A DNA stretch of 64,000 nucleotides, from assembly GCA_916613615.1 (NCBI GenBank), contig OU744728.1, positions 30,077,950 to 30,141,949 on the forward strand. The letters run 5' to 3'. A program made the translations under genes and the position numbers. Each line of letters starts with the position of its first letter. Positions within the stretch are counted from its first letter, which is position 1. Below the pieces are notes generated by a model. The model worked only from the letters and a program-made list of their open reading frames with translations, did no database searches and had not been told where the DNA came from. This stretch comes from Steromphala cineraria. Taxonomy: Eukaryota > Mollusca > Gastropoda > Trochida > Trochidae. Below, piece after piece: positions 12,839 to 24,274 of the stretch.

Positions 12839-13610
12839 AGATATCTAAGGAAATTAACGTTCTCAAATACTTATTTCGAAATTTAGAAGTAATATCAATC
12901 ATTGGCAGTTTTGAAAATATATGAGACTGCTTCTTGAATGAATTTTTTAACTAAGCAATTGTTATCAATATGAACATGTTAAAGCTTTGTCAGTTTGACA
13001 CAAGTAACAAAAGTCGACTTTTCAAAACTAAGAATAATAACTTGTTTGAATTACATTCTGCTATCAATTCTCTGATAGTATAATAATAGAAACTAATCAT
13101 CAGTTTCTTGCTCGATTTGACCTTTTCTGGATTTCAGGTATATTTTACATATCACAAGGTTACAGTCGACCGAAGCAATGCAAAATAGCTGAGACAATCA
13201 ATCAGAAATGACATGTGCTATGTTATTTATGTGAAAAGCAAAAACTTCGTAAGGAGACATGCAAGTAGTTTGACACTTGAATCATGTCAAAAAATGATCC
13301 GACATAATAACCTTTTTCAAGAGCATAAACATACATTTTATATCATATGCTGGGACAAGACCATTATGAATCAATAAATATTATTTAATATTTGACCCTT
13401 TAAAGCCTGAGATTCTTACGTTATATGTTATGGGTGACTACATTTAAGGACAAACCGAGGAATGTATTACGAGATGAACACAAGATAAACAAACATTACT
13501 TATTAACCGTCCTTTTTTATTGTCGTTACCCATACAGAACCGTTGCTTAATGAGTAAAAATCACATGAGGTGTATATAGTAAACGAAATAAGATAGATAA
13601 ATATCATACA

Positions 13611-13974
13611 TTAAAGGGGCAGTAGCACGTTTTTTGACAATTTTATATTTTAATTTTTTCACTGAAAATTGTAAATAAATGCTAAATGTATTAATTTGAC
13701 AGTGACGAAAATCTCATTACACAAACCAATCATCCATAGTCGGAGGACAAAGCATGAAGATTCACATAAAATCCACTAGCGGCCATTTTGTGTGAACACC
13801 TTAAATTCATTTTGTGTAAGAAAAGGGAATTGCATGGCTAAACTCTATGTAATATATTTGAATTATTACTGCTCCATTTAGTTTCAACACATTGTCTTTC
13901 AATTAGAACCATTAATTTTGATTTTCCTGACATCACCTTATATTCCCCTTAAAAACGTGCTACTGCCCCTTTAA
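13611..13974. mobile_element. TTAA-flanked MITE, copy 2
   Basis: Same family and same orientation as the copy about 1.1 kb upstream, with TIR AAAGGGGCAGTAGCACG and TTAA on both sides. It is 364 bp. The interiors of the two copies align throughout, differing by small substitutions and indels. Confidence 0.85.
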
Positions 13975-14964
13975 ACGAAACGTTTATCTGGGCGTACTGA
14001 GATTACCGCTCATTTACATACTATAGATTGCTTCTAAACATACATTTCAACTTTTTAAAATAATTTCGAGACCTGAAACTAACGCGTTTTTCTCCCCTGT
14101 AAATTCTTCTGGGGGATTTGACGATAACCGTCAGAAACTATTTTTTTTTCTTTGAAAACCATTGTAATTGAATTTTTAGAATAAAATTTTCAAATATATT
14201 CAAAATAATAAAACAATCGTTAAAAAGGTATTATTTCTCTTCCTGTGAGTTATATATCTGAAACTTTTCAATGCAACACCAAACTGGCAGTGGTGTTTTG
14301 AGGTGGTAAATATCAAGCAGAATTAATGCCCTTGGCTTTGTTAAACCATTTCATATACATTTAAGGCATTCCTTTCCAAAAATAAGTTGAAGAAGTAGTT
14401 AAGTGTAGTTGGAACGTTTAAACGCTAAAATAAATTTATGGTATCTGTCATGGGCAAAGTCCTCAGTAGCACAGAAATATTTTTTATTAAGAAGTTGTCT
14501 TGATCTTCAAAGGTAGGTCTACAGATTTTTTGTAAGTTTCTTGTAAACATAGTCCATCAAAGTTACTTATATCACGAATTACCTGGCACAAGGAACTTAT
14601 ACAAACCAATCTATCTTGGAAAGGAAACGGTATCAAAATTGTTATCTTCATGCTTTAAACATCGAGTTTTTAAAGAAATACAAAGTTATTAAAAGTAAAT
14701 AAGACATTTGAAATATTGTGTTTGTCAATGATAATTGTTGCAAACAAGTTTTGACTGTAATTTTATGTTAACAGCCATAATATACACCAAGAACGACGCA
14801 TTCTGTCATTTTAGGACTTAGTGTTGACACCATTATAGGGAGAAACCATGAAACCGGGTATGTTGAAACAATAAAAAAATAAAATCCCTATGATCAAATA
14901 CGAGGTTGAATGGTTTCTTAATATTATCAAATAATAAGATCCATACAAACACGCTACTGTGCCT
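13975..14964. other. Intergenic, nothing found
   Basis: AT-rich sequence without splice-supported frames, biased composition or clear repeats. I see nothing to annotate. Confidence 0.4.
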
Positions 14965-16600
14965 TATATTAGGGAGGAGGACAAAAGCCACCCGGACAAA
15001 AGCCACCTGGACAAATGCCACCTAGGACAAAAGTCACCCACTTATTCATTGAAACATACTAATGAAATGAGTATAATAATGCTATATTATGATACTATGC
15101 GATAATATTTAGTCATATGATTGATCCACTAACAATATTCTCAAGAATAAATGTTAAGTTGAATTTTTTTTTTACCGATACCGAAGAAGCAGTGGACTTG
15201 GGTCTGATTGGTTAATCTTAAGTTAATTTTGATGTAGTAAATATAGAATAAGTTAATATTTTGTCAAAATATTTTTGTTAAATGCTTTCAACATATTTTT
15301 ATTTCAAATAATGAAACAAAGATTGACGAACAAGCTATGATGGCTTTTTTGAACGCCGCTCTTATACATGATACATGAAACTGGACACAAACACAGGAAA
15401 ATGTGAAAACTCAAAAAGTTAAGAAAAAATGTGTAATTTTTAACAAGTAGGTTCGAAATAAGATTTTTTAAATGTTGCTGGGTATTAAAGCATTGAAGTT
15501 TGCTGCAGCCTCAAAGTCAAAATGGCTAATAGATAATTGCAAAATGTTAAGAATCTATAACTCTTGTTTTTAAACTGGCGTAATGTTTAAAGAATGTTGC
15601 TGTTTTAAAATGCTGTGTTAGAAATACAAATTGATTCTTATTTTTTTATATTTCCGACAAATAAACAGATAGTGAATCACGTCTTCATAAGAATGACCAC
15701 ATGATCACCCATGGTTTTCGGAAATATGTTAAAGATATTTAGATACCTTTGAATTAGATATTGGCGTAATCTCCTAGCGTCTGATAATATCATTTTACGG
15801 AGTTGTTATGAGTGTTTGTATGATGAGGTAGAATCACTTTCTATTCGAAATTGGGCTTATTGTGTTTGAATGTACATTGTTAAATATTGGTTTCAGTGAA
15901 ACATGGTTGAAGCAAGAAATACACAATGATTTTTCACATGTCATTAAACACAGAATGAGTAGCCAAGCTATCCAGTTAATTTCAAGCCAATCATCTCACT
16001 CATCAAAATTTGATTTTTATGTCAACTTTATTTACCAATGTTCACTAAAATACTACTTTTGTAAATCCATCCCTTGCCATTATAGAAAATATTCATCTAA
16101 ATTCAGACTCAGTTTAACTGTTTTCATTTGACGACATTGTTTTGAACTGAGTAATTGAGGTGGCCTGGATGATTTCATTTAGTAGGGAATTCCACAGCAT
16201 AATGGTACTGGGTAAGAAAGATTGAGCATATGTCTGTGTTCTACAATTAATCAAAACTACCTGTTATGATTTTAAGAAAAAAATTGTAAAAAGTAAAATG
16301 GGCACTAATTTACATTTGATAGTGCAATCTTATTTAACAAATCAGTCTTAAAGATTACATAAAGATGGCAGAAAGCGAAGCACAGGAATTGTCTATATTT
16401 AAAACAAATGACGTATAAATCATGAGAACTACAGTATCTGTGTTGTTTGTTAAAAACTTTTTAAAAATTGGATGGGGTTTGTCCGGGTGGCTTTTGTCTG
16501 GGTGGCTTTTGTCCTAGGTGGCATTTGTCCTATGTAGCTTTTGTCCGGGTGGTTTTTGTCCGGGTGACTTTTATCTGGGTGGCTTTTGTTCTAGATCACT
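14965..16600. mobile_element. Element with inverted arrays of a 14-bp motif at both ends
   Basis: At 14975-15041 the motif ggacaaaagccaccc is repeated four times. At 16479-16592 its complement, gggtggcttttgtcc, is repeated about seven times with variants. Such inverted subterminal arrays are a mark of non-autonomous DNA transposons. Exact ends are uncertain. A LINE fossil lies inside (16125-16255), so the element probably captured or received an insertion. Confidence 0.6.
16125..16255 (-). pseudogene. LINE reverse transcriptase C-terminal fragment
   Basis: The minus strand reads TYAQSFLPSTIMLWNSLL and then QATSITQFKT, which matches the conserved region after the reverse transcriptase palm in CR1/Jockey-type LINEs. 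Only about 40 residues remain. This is a recognised pattern, not a database hit. Confidence 0.6.
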
Positions 16601-16793
16601 TATTATAGAACCCGTCGGGAACCACGGTATATCGAGGGCATTGATATCGCGTACCGATGAGGCGAGGACGAGTTTTAAAGGAGTATGTCTCCCTCACTAG
16701 CCTTATAATGAGATATGAATAAGTTTGAGGCTTAATAGAGTTTATTAAGCTTTCCCCTTTAGTCGGCTTTATATCGCTGCAGAAAAGCGTTCA

Positions 16794-16802
16794 TATAAAA
16801 AG
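16794..16802 (+). promoter_or_regulatory. Candidate TATA box of gene C
   Basis: TATAAAAAG lies about 250 bases upstream of the first coding exon of gene C. The matching donor of an untranslated exon is not clear; a gtaaaa near 16870 is weak. Confidence 0.35.
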
Positions 16803-17050
16803 TGGCGAATTGCGGATTCAAGTCCCGCTACAGTATTTGAGAAAATGTTTAATTTGAATAGTTTTCAAATGTAAAAGTTGTGTTAGGGTTTGTAATCATT
16901 GTTATCCCTCTCTCAGGGCTTAAATTGGTCAAAGTTAACCTCCCTAGAGGGACATACAAGGTTATTAGTCCCTCAAAACAGGGGATACGACTTTGAAGAC
17001 CCTTTCAAACACCACAATATGTGGCTGGAAGGCTGATAATATATTTTCAG

Positions 17051-17966
17051 ATGGATGGTACCTTCATGTGTTTCGCTGTTTTAATGGCGTGCTGTTCTGT
17101 TGGGCTGTGTAACCTTATGTGTGAGTAACTGCCACTGGTAACTGCTATATTTTGTCGATGATTACTAGCTTTCTTATGTTGTTCCAATTCTGTATATCTC
17201 CCAAACGCTTTGTCTTATTCTTTGGTTAAATATTCATATCAGAAACAATTCGATTTCTAACTTCTTTAGTTTAGAAAACGGTTCAAAATATATGTTTCTT
17301 TCGTATACGGATTAGAAATTATTATTTGAAATGAAATACTGAAATGAATTTATTTAGTTTACGACAAAATTCATGAATACCATAAAAGTGTTGATTGTTG
17401 CAAAACTTTAACCGTATGCATTCAATAATTCTGAAAGGACACGTTTTTGATATTTTCTTAAACGAAATTCATGTATCACCAGTATTCATATTTTGAATAA
17501 TGATCCCTTTCTTTCTCGCAATACATTTGAGCGATAAAGAAGGTATACCATCCTCGAGACAAAAATCTTCAATTTGTTGATGAAATTCGAACCTCTGCTA
17601 TCATTGTTGCATGAATATTTATGAAGTCCTCATTTTCCAATATTCACATCGTTATCGACAGATCCGAGTGATCCAGCTAGACAACAGCGACTAGTGTACC
17701 TTCTACAGCAAGCCCAGAGAAACATCAACACTGGGCCCCAGCCTCGACACCCCTTCAGTGACCGAACCCAGCAGAGCTACAACACTCGACACCGTCTCCT
17801 CACCCAGTACATACGTCGTCTCGTGGACCTCTACCTCAGGTACCAGCTCTCCCGGAAGCAAAGGGGAGGTAACCAGGTTAGGTTTGACGGGAGAGACCGG
17901 ACCGTGCGCACTGCATTTGGAAGCATTTCTTATGACGGAGGCGATATCAGTTACGATTTTTACTGA
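17051..17966 (+). CDS. Gene C: short secreted paralog of gene B
   Basis: Exons 17051-17120 and 17662-17966 join in phase 1 (gtgagt donor, tatcgacag acceptor) to give 124 residues. ATG follows the atattttcag acceptor directly. The leader is MDGTFMCFAVLMACCSVGLC. The mature chain begins with a stretch like that of gene B, RQQRLVYLLQQAQRNINT, continues with an R/Q/Y-rich segment, and ends with VRFDGRDRTVRTAFGSI and SYDGGDISYDFY. The end module matches gene B position for position (DGRDRTV.T..G...YDG.D.S.D.Y). The Q-rich middle exon of gene B is absent here, so the two differ by one exon. The protein is basic except for its acidic tail. AATAAA is at 18467. Function unknown; extracellular matrix role inferred. 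Confidence 0.85.
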
Positions 17967-18536
17967 TTGCGTCAATAGTGTCCGAAAATATGTATGCACT
18001 ATATAAACTTTAAACCTTGGACTGAAGCTTACAAATCTGTGTATTCATGCACAATTTTGCGTTCTCACTTGCTCTGTAATGGATACATGCGTCATGAAAG
18101 AAACCTACCACATACCATAATAGTTAGAAATTACATGAACACTTACTTATCAATTATAGTATAATAAAAATAATAGTATTCAGAGCTCAATGAATAATCA
18201 TATTTAACATACTTGTATGTGTCGTGCAATTGAGTCATAACGCCTGTCAATCTTATTATATCGATTATGTTCGATATTTTACTATCAAATCGAGAAATTC
18301 TACATTAAAAAAAATTAATTGTGTTTCTTTTAGTACATGAACCATCATTCTCTATGATGACTTAGTAAATAAAATTTATGGTGTTTTTAATAACAAAATT
18401 ATGATTGGTTTGCAATTTTCAATTCAAGAAAGTGTTTACAAGTTATTGATATTGTGCAAATCTATAAATAAATATTTTCATTATACTATTGGAGTTTATT
18501 ATTTTTTCGATTTAAGATAATGTTGTTTTATACCCC
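17967..18536. other. 3' flank of gene C
   Basis: AT-rich sequence that probably holds the 3' UTR of gene C, ending after AATAAA at 18467. Nothing else is visible. Confidence 0.4.
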
Positions 18537-18900
18537 TTAAAGGGACAGTAGCACGTTTTTAGGGGGAATATAAGGTGATGTCAGGAAAATGAAAATAAAT
18601 GGTTCCAATCTTTAGACAATGTATAAAAACTAAATGGAGCAGTAATAAATCAAGTATACAATGTAAAGTTAAGCCATGCGATTCCTTTTCTTACACAAAA
18701 TGAATTAAAGGTGTTCACACAAAAATGGCTGCCAATGGATTTTATGTGAATCCTCATACTTTGTCCTCTGACTACGGATGAGTGGTTTGTGTTATGAGAT
18801 TTATGATACTATTAAAGTAACACATTTAGCATTAACTTGTAGTTATCAGTGAAAAATTGAAAATATAAAATTGTCAAAAAACGTGCTACTGCCCCTTTAA
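18537..18900. mobile_element. TTAA-flanked MITE, copy 3 (reverse orientation)
   Basis: TTAA-bounded 364-bp element whose interior is the reverse complement of the copies at 12504 and 13611 (ggggaatataaggtgatgtc appears at the left here, its complement at the right there). Non-coding. Confidence 0.85.
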
Positions 18901-19029
18901 AAGATACTGCAATTGAGTATGCCATAGCTACTAGTACTTTGGCCATTTATATCATAACTTTTCCAAGCGGCATTTTTAAATCTATGTTGGCATCGACTTG
19001 GATTAGGATTAATTTTATACATTTAACCC

Positions 19030-19150
19030 CATCTTATTTCCCCAGCACCCACATATCCGTGGTTCAGTTCCCGGTCCCTTCACACTAAAAGAGGGTTGTT
19101 GCCTCCTTCCCTGACACTCAGCATTACAAGGACAGAATAACGCTTTAACT
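19030..19150 (+). repeat. Degenerate tRNA-derived SINE
   Basis: A B-box-like GGTTCAGTTCC is followed about 50 bases later by gacactcagcattacaagg, close to the body of the copy near 5150. The A box is lost. Confidence 0.45.
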
Positions 19151-19316
19151 AGCAAAGGAACACAACGAATATCCAAATTTACATGTTCTGAGGACGATAA
19201 ATGTTATCATTCTTATAAATGGCATTGGAAAGTTACAAAGAATAAACTAAAATAACAATCATACTTTTACTTTTACATTTTTAAGAAAGATCTAACTATT
19301 TTTAATCAGAAATTGA

Positions 19317-20630
19317 AGTAATTGAAGGGTCCGAATGACGGGGTATCTAAAACATCAATAAAATGCCACCTTTTCCTTAAAAATGATTGAAAGGAAGATA
19401 TACTGACAGCTAACATAATTTACTATAAATCAACCATTTCCTTGAAGCCTTGAGTTTGGTTGCAGAACGTACAATCACAATTAAATCGAGTGATTTTCGA
19501 GCTTGGTTGCAATCCCTATAGGCAACTGCAACCAAATTATTTTCTAGCAGATATCCATCATTTTTCGTGTCTTGACAAACACTAATTTGGTTGCAGAGAT
19601 TTTAGTTGCTTGTTAAATAGCAAAGAGGCCAATTTGGTTGCAGGAGTTTTATAATTTACCTTATTTGACGTGAAAACAAAAGCAAATCAACAGTTCCATT
19701 TTGACAGATTCCCTCTCGCACTGTCAGTGACGTACATGTAATGCCATGCGGTATGTAACGTGTCCTACAATTGGTTGATTCAATCTCAAACATTTCCAAC
19801 AATTTTTCAAATTTCCTATTTTTTTTATTGATATTTGATTTTGTTCTGTTTTTGGGTAGAAACTATTTGTTAAGCTTACTTATTGATGTTTATTTTCTCT
19901 CAAAATCATTTTGAAATTAAAGGGATTCCTGACAGCCAATGAGAATCTTTTTGAGATATGACAACAATTCGAATTCGCTACGGGAGCACGTTGAAACACA
20001 GAAATGAAATTTAGGGATCAATTTGGTCAAACAATGTCAAAAGTACCTACCATGACATGCTTTATGATAGAAACTGTTAAAATAATCAAGGTCAGTGAAA
20101 TATTTCTATCCATAATGTCAGAAACGATTTCAAAACCTGATGTGACATGATCGAAAACCGGACTCATTAGCGATCGGTAAGTGGCTGATGAGACACTGAA
20201 ATGTAAATAAAAAACCAGGTAAGTATTCAACATTTGTCAAATCATCATATATTCCATCATCCTGGGTTACCCAGGGGTTTGTATATGTTCCGATACTCTC
20301 TACTATACCAATAGTGGAGAGTATCGGAATCTATATTTAGCCCTGGGTGACCGAGGATGATATTCCATCTGCAACCAAACTTCGTCAAGCCCAGGCTCTT
20401 CTATTTAATAAAAACGTGTATTTTCTTGGAAAAATAATTTGGTTGCAGTTGCATTTTGCGATTTCATGGTGATTAATCTTTCTGCAACCAAATTCAATGG
20501 TGTCATTCCATATATCATGGTAAAGATAATTATCTCAGCTTTCAGAAAACTCCAAATTGAGTCTTTTCAAGAGCTAGGTTGCATTTAACAGTCCTTTTAG
20601 ACACCCCGTCGTACGGACCCTTCAATTACT
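19317..20630. mobile_element. 1.3-kb TIR element with arrayed subterminal TTTGGTTGCAG motifs
   Basis: The ends are inverted repeats beginning AGTAATTGAAGGGTCCG and continuing GACGGGGT.TCTAAAA. Inside each end the motif TTTGGTTGCAG or its complement recurs: near 19455, 19503, 19527, 19587 and 19633 on the left, and near 20370, 20440, 20482 and 20576 on the right. The interior has no transposase. A small foldback sits inside at 20256-20360. The layout fits a non-autonomous cut-and-paste element whose motifs bind the transposase (inference). Confidence 0.75.
20256..20360. repeat. Foldback nested in the 19.3-kb element
   Basis: Arms cctgggttacccaggg ... gttccgatactctctacta and tagtggagagtatcgga ... 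ccctgggtgacc are complementary, with a five-base loop accaa. It looks like a small hairpin MITE inserted in the larger element. Confidence 0.65.
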
Positions 20631-20825
20631 CTTAGGCCGAAATCATATCTTATCCGTTTGTTCATTTTATTTACTATAATATTATTTCCATTTTTAACAA
20701 AATATTGTATATGTTTTTCTTATACGTTTTCGTTTTACTAAAAACATCATGATTTCCTTATACAATTTATTTTATAACTTTATACAGTACATACTTTCAA
20801 TTTTTAAATAATGTATCATTTAACT

Positions 20826-21141
20826 TACCGTATGTCCTCGAATAGACGCCGGGTCTCGAATAGAGGCCGGGGGTATGGCTGTTTTAAGTAAATACACGCC
20901 GGGTCTCGAATAGAAGCCGGGTCTCCAATAATCGCCGGGTGATGAGTTGATTAATTAATGCTCTCGTAGTTGAATTGAAATAATGTATTCCCCCTTTACA
21001 CCATCTATAATATTTGTTTCCTACTAAAAAAATAAATAGACGCCGGCCTCGAATAGATGCCGGGTCTCGAATATACACGCCGGGGTTAAAGAGGGTCTGA
21101 AAAAATACACGCCGGGTGCGTCTACTCGAGTAAATACGGTA
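20826..21141. mobile_element. MITE built from repeated TCGAATAGACGCCGGG motif
   Basis: TIRs start TACCGTAT at each end and run into the motif CGAATAGACGCCGGG or its variants. That motif occurs about eight times in 316 bp, with both exact and mutated copies. There is no coding capacity. Confidence 0.65.
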
Positions 21142-22487
21142 CATTGTTTGTTTATATTCCATATATACCCTCTCATGGCTGGTACACCAGAACATCATTC
21201 CAGTGTTGTCAAGACCCATGTTGCCCTAACTGTTTCGACCTAAAAGTGTTTGTTTAGTGAGACTAAAAGGCAACAGGGAACAATCTTGGTTACTTAAATA
21301 TAAATATATAGATTTAAAGTACTTACATATGTGTTATTTAACAGCTATAGATATTCAGTACGGAATATATTCAGTTGTTCTTGGCTTGACTATCAACTAT
21401 CTGAACTCTATAAAAGTTTCTATTCTTAACACAGTAATTCAGGAGAACTGACAAATTCGCTTATCTAGGTACAGTGTATGCTTCATGTTTTACAAACAAA
21501 TCGTACGTAAACATGTAAAGAGATTTTTATACATCGGTCACGATTTTTCTTTCTACAGTCGCTCCAACTTTATGTAAGGTTAGGTTAGGAATCAATACTT
21601 ACCCTGTACGTAGCACAAAATCAGAATAAGTTGACACAAACCGCTTCAAATGGTTCGAACAAGTAAGTAAGTTGTATTACTCTTCACAGTAGTGCCGGTT
21701 GTATCTAACTTCAAGATGTGAGTCATTTTTAAGGTTCTAATGTATTGAAAATAGTTATATCCAACACCTTGCATTAAATTATGAGGAAAAGGCCGATGGA
21801 AGCAAGATGGAACATGTTGTTCTTTGAACTAAACCTAAAATATCTTATCTCATTTTATGATTGCACTTTTATTTCTTTTTTTCACAATAACATACTTACA
21901 TTAAATGTTTACAATCACACAATGGATGTATGCACCATTAGGACATGTAATAAAAGCTCCCTACTCCTTCTTTATGTTGTTTGTTCCTATCAAACTGGAA
22001 CAGAATACAGAAATTCACATCAGTCTTTAAAATGTTGTGAAGACATCTCGAATTTATATAATATTTTCAGAGTCTAAAAAAGTTCAATTACTTCTTTATC
22101 CTTTGAATGTATTCCAAGCAATCGTCAAATGCAACCATTAGATAACATTTCATCCAAACGCCGAGCTGCTATTACTATTTCCAGTACAGTTTTATCAACA
22201 GTAAGAAATCAGTTTTATTACAATAATAACTTACACACCTCACTAGGCCAAGGTTGTAATTAAATCTGGCAAAACAACTCCCCTACAGGTAATTTCAAGG
22301 ACAGTCACCTAACCTCCGCTGATCCTTTCTGCTCAACTGACAAGTTATGAGGGCGTTCCGCACTATACTACACTTCTCTCCTCTTGTTTAGTTAAGAAAC
22401 ATATCAAGCAGGTAGGGAGCTGTCAGGGACAATTAGCAACACCAAAACTCTTGACTTCGTGAATGACCTTTGCACTATCAGTGATCC
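21142..22487. other. Intergenic region and promoter-proximal DNA of gene D
   Basis: AT-rich to about 22100. The final 250 bases before the TATA box of gene D are less AT-rich and probably hold its proximal promoter. Open frames at 21257 and 21781 show no support. Confidence 0.4.
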
Positions 22488-22497
22488 TATATAAAAG
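22488..22497 (+). promoter_or_regulatory. TATA box of gene D
   Basis: TATATAAAAG stands about 30 bases before a likely transcription start. An untranslated exon of about 22518-22555 then ends at a strong gtaagt donor (22556), which would join the coding exon after the ttctttcag acceptor at 23203. Confidence 0.75.
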
Positions 22498-22517
22498 CTA
22501 AACTTGCTCTGTGCTCT

Positions 22518-22555
22518 GTTGTGTTTCTACAAGGTGCCAACAGCTAGACATAAAC
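22518..22555 (+). other. Untranslated first exon of gene D (predicted)
   Basis: About 38 bases between the estimated start below the TATA box and the gtaagt donor. It contains no ATG, so translation would begin in exon 2 at 23210. The 5' boundary is an estimate. Confidence 0.55.
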
Positions 22556-23209
22556 GTAAGTAAACATGTTTTACTTGCTCGGAATATGTAATAACATGGG
22601 ATTAGTAACGTCGAGTAAACAAACTTCAAAACTTTTGATTTAAGTGTGCTCAGAACTGTCATATTTGTGATGAACAATGCAGTCTGTTATTTATTTCGAC
22701 ATTTTGACAAGGTTGTCTCTTTTAAACGTGAAAAAGGATTTATATTTGTCACTTCAAAAAAAGCATTCCTTAACATTCACGTTTGAGTCTTAAAATAAAC
22801 ACTTTAAACAAAACTTTAAGTCGAATGAAAGCGTTTCTCGAACAAAATAATTAAAAAGCATTATTCGCCATGATAGGAACGTCATAAAGAAAATTGTCAA
22901 TGATTAAACAAAAGATTGCTTATATCAACGTAAGTTGTTAAACCTGTAGAAACATCATTTATAGTGGAGGGCTGTACCATTCGATACGTCTCGCTCTGCA
23001 AAGATAATCGTGAAAAGCAAATTGATACAAAAGTCCGTACCATGAAACAAAAGGATTATCATAAAATATACTTTTGTATACAATTCATATTGTAACAATA
23101 TATTAAGTTTGAATAGATAAGACGTTTAATAAACTGAATTGAATTTGTGTTTAAAATATGCTCTGACTATTGTGAAACTAGTTTGCATCGTCATTTCTTT
23201 CAGGAGAAG

Positions 23210-24274
23210 ATGAAGTCAATTTTCTTGGCTCTTTGTCTCGTTGGCTATGTGAGCTGTATGCAAAGTAAGTGGTTCCAAATGAGTGGCTGATCTAATTAAT
23301 TGATTAAAAAACCTTTTGCTAGTCATTTTTGACGTAAAATCTATGCTTCACTGGTAAAACAAAACACAGGTTTCCTACTGATAAACAAAATATCCAAATC
23401 TTTGTGTCCTCCAAAGCCTGAGGGCGGGATTGTGCAGTTTGGATTTGAATCAAGATATTCGGGTCGAATCCCGCCAGGGGCTCGGCAACTTTGTCCGCAG
23501 TAGAGACCTATTCTACAGGAAGTAAGGTGTGGATGCAATGCTACATTTCAGTGCTAAATTGAAGCGCAGTGCAGGTTTCATCGTACTCCATAGCCACAGC
23601 AGTGTTCTTGAAGCATTTGAAAACACTCTATATTACATAAAATATAAAAAACCTGACACCCCCATATGGCCTGGATAGTTTTTAAAAAATCCACTGTTAA
23701 TACAATAGAGTGACGTCATCACCAAGGATTAATTAGCATATGTGATGTAGGAGCCATCCTTTATTTAATATCAACCCTAATAAGAATCTATAAATAATTA
23801 TTTCATATATTGACTGTGATCATTCAAAATCATCAAACAATTACTAATTTATTTTTAGGGAGTATTTGGCCAAGCAACCTCCAGGAAACCTCTATTCCGC
23901 TTGACAAGTACATTGATTCTATGAAAACGCCCGATAGAGGTGCAGGGCCTCATGCAAACCCAGCTCCAGTCGCCACAAGCAGCAGTCCTCAGTTCCCTGT
24001 CAGAGTGAGAAGTTTCCCTCAGTTCCCCATAAGACAGGATCCAGGAGCACCGCAGCATCTAACCAGGATTCTTCCACCCTGGCTCTTCAGAAATGTGCCC
24101 ATCAGATCAAGAGTTCCAGTTGGTGATCTCCTGGATCAGATGCCCTATTTCAAAGGAGATGCTCCGGGGCTTCAGTTTCCTTTCTCTGGAAGATCTATGG
24201 ACAAACTTGCACTTCTCTCCGAGTACACTCAAGAGTTGAAGAGACATAACCTCGACAAATCATTTTTTCACTGA
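23210..24274 (+). CDS. Gene D: secreted Pro/Phe/Arg-rich protein
   Basis: Coding exons 23210-23264 and 23859-24274 join in phase 1 (gtaagt; atttttag) to give 156 residues. ATG lies six bases after the acceptor. The signal peptide is MKSIFLALCLVGYVSC. The mature chain is rich in P, R, F and S (for example PQFPVRVRSFPQFPIRQDPG) and ends in a more helical segment, MDKLALLSEYTQELKRH. Unlike B, C, E, F and G it lacks the DG-x-D end module, so it is tied to the cluster by gene layout rather than by sequence. AATAAA is at 24457. A SINE copy lies in its intron. Function unknown; I recognise no domain. Confidence 0.8.
23405..23575 (+). repeat. SINE-like repeat in gene D intron
   Basis: A B-box-like GGTCGAATCCC is followed by a body with atgcaatgctacatttcagt, similar in layout to the SINE near 5089. 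The A box is weak. Confidence 0.45.

Noticed and set aside
15862..16131. 89-codon plus-strand open frame
   Set aside because: It lies in a repeat element and partly overlaps a LINE fossil on the other strand.
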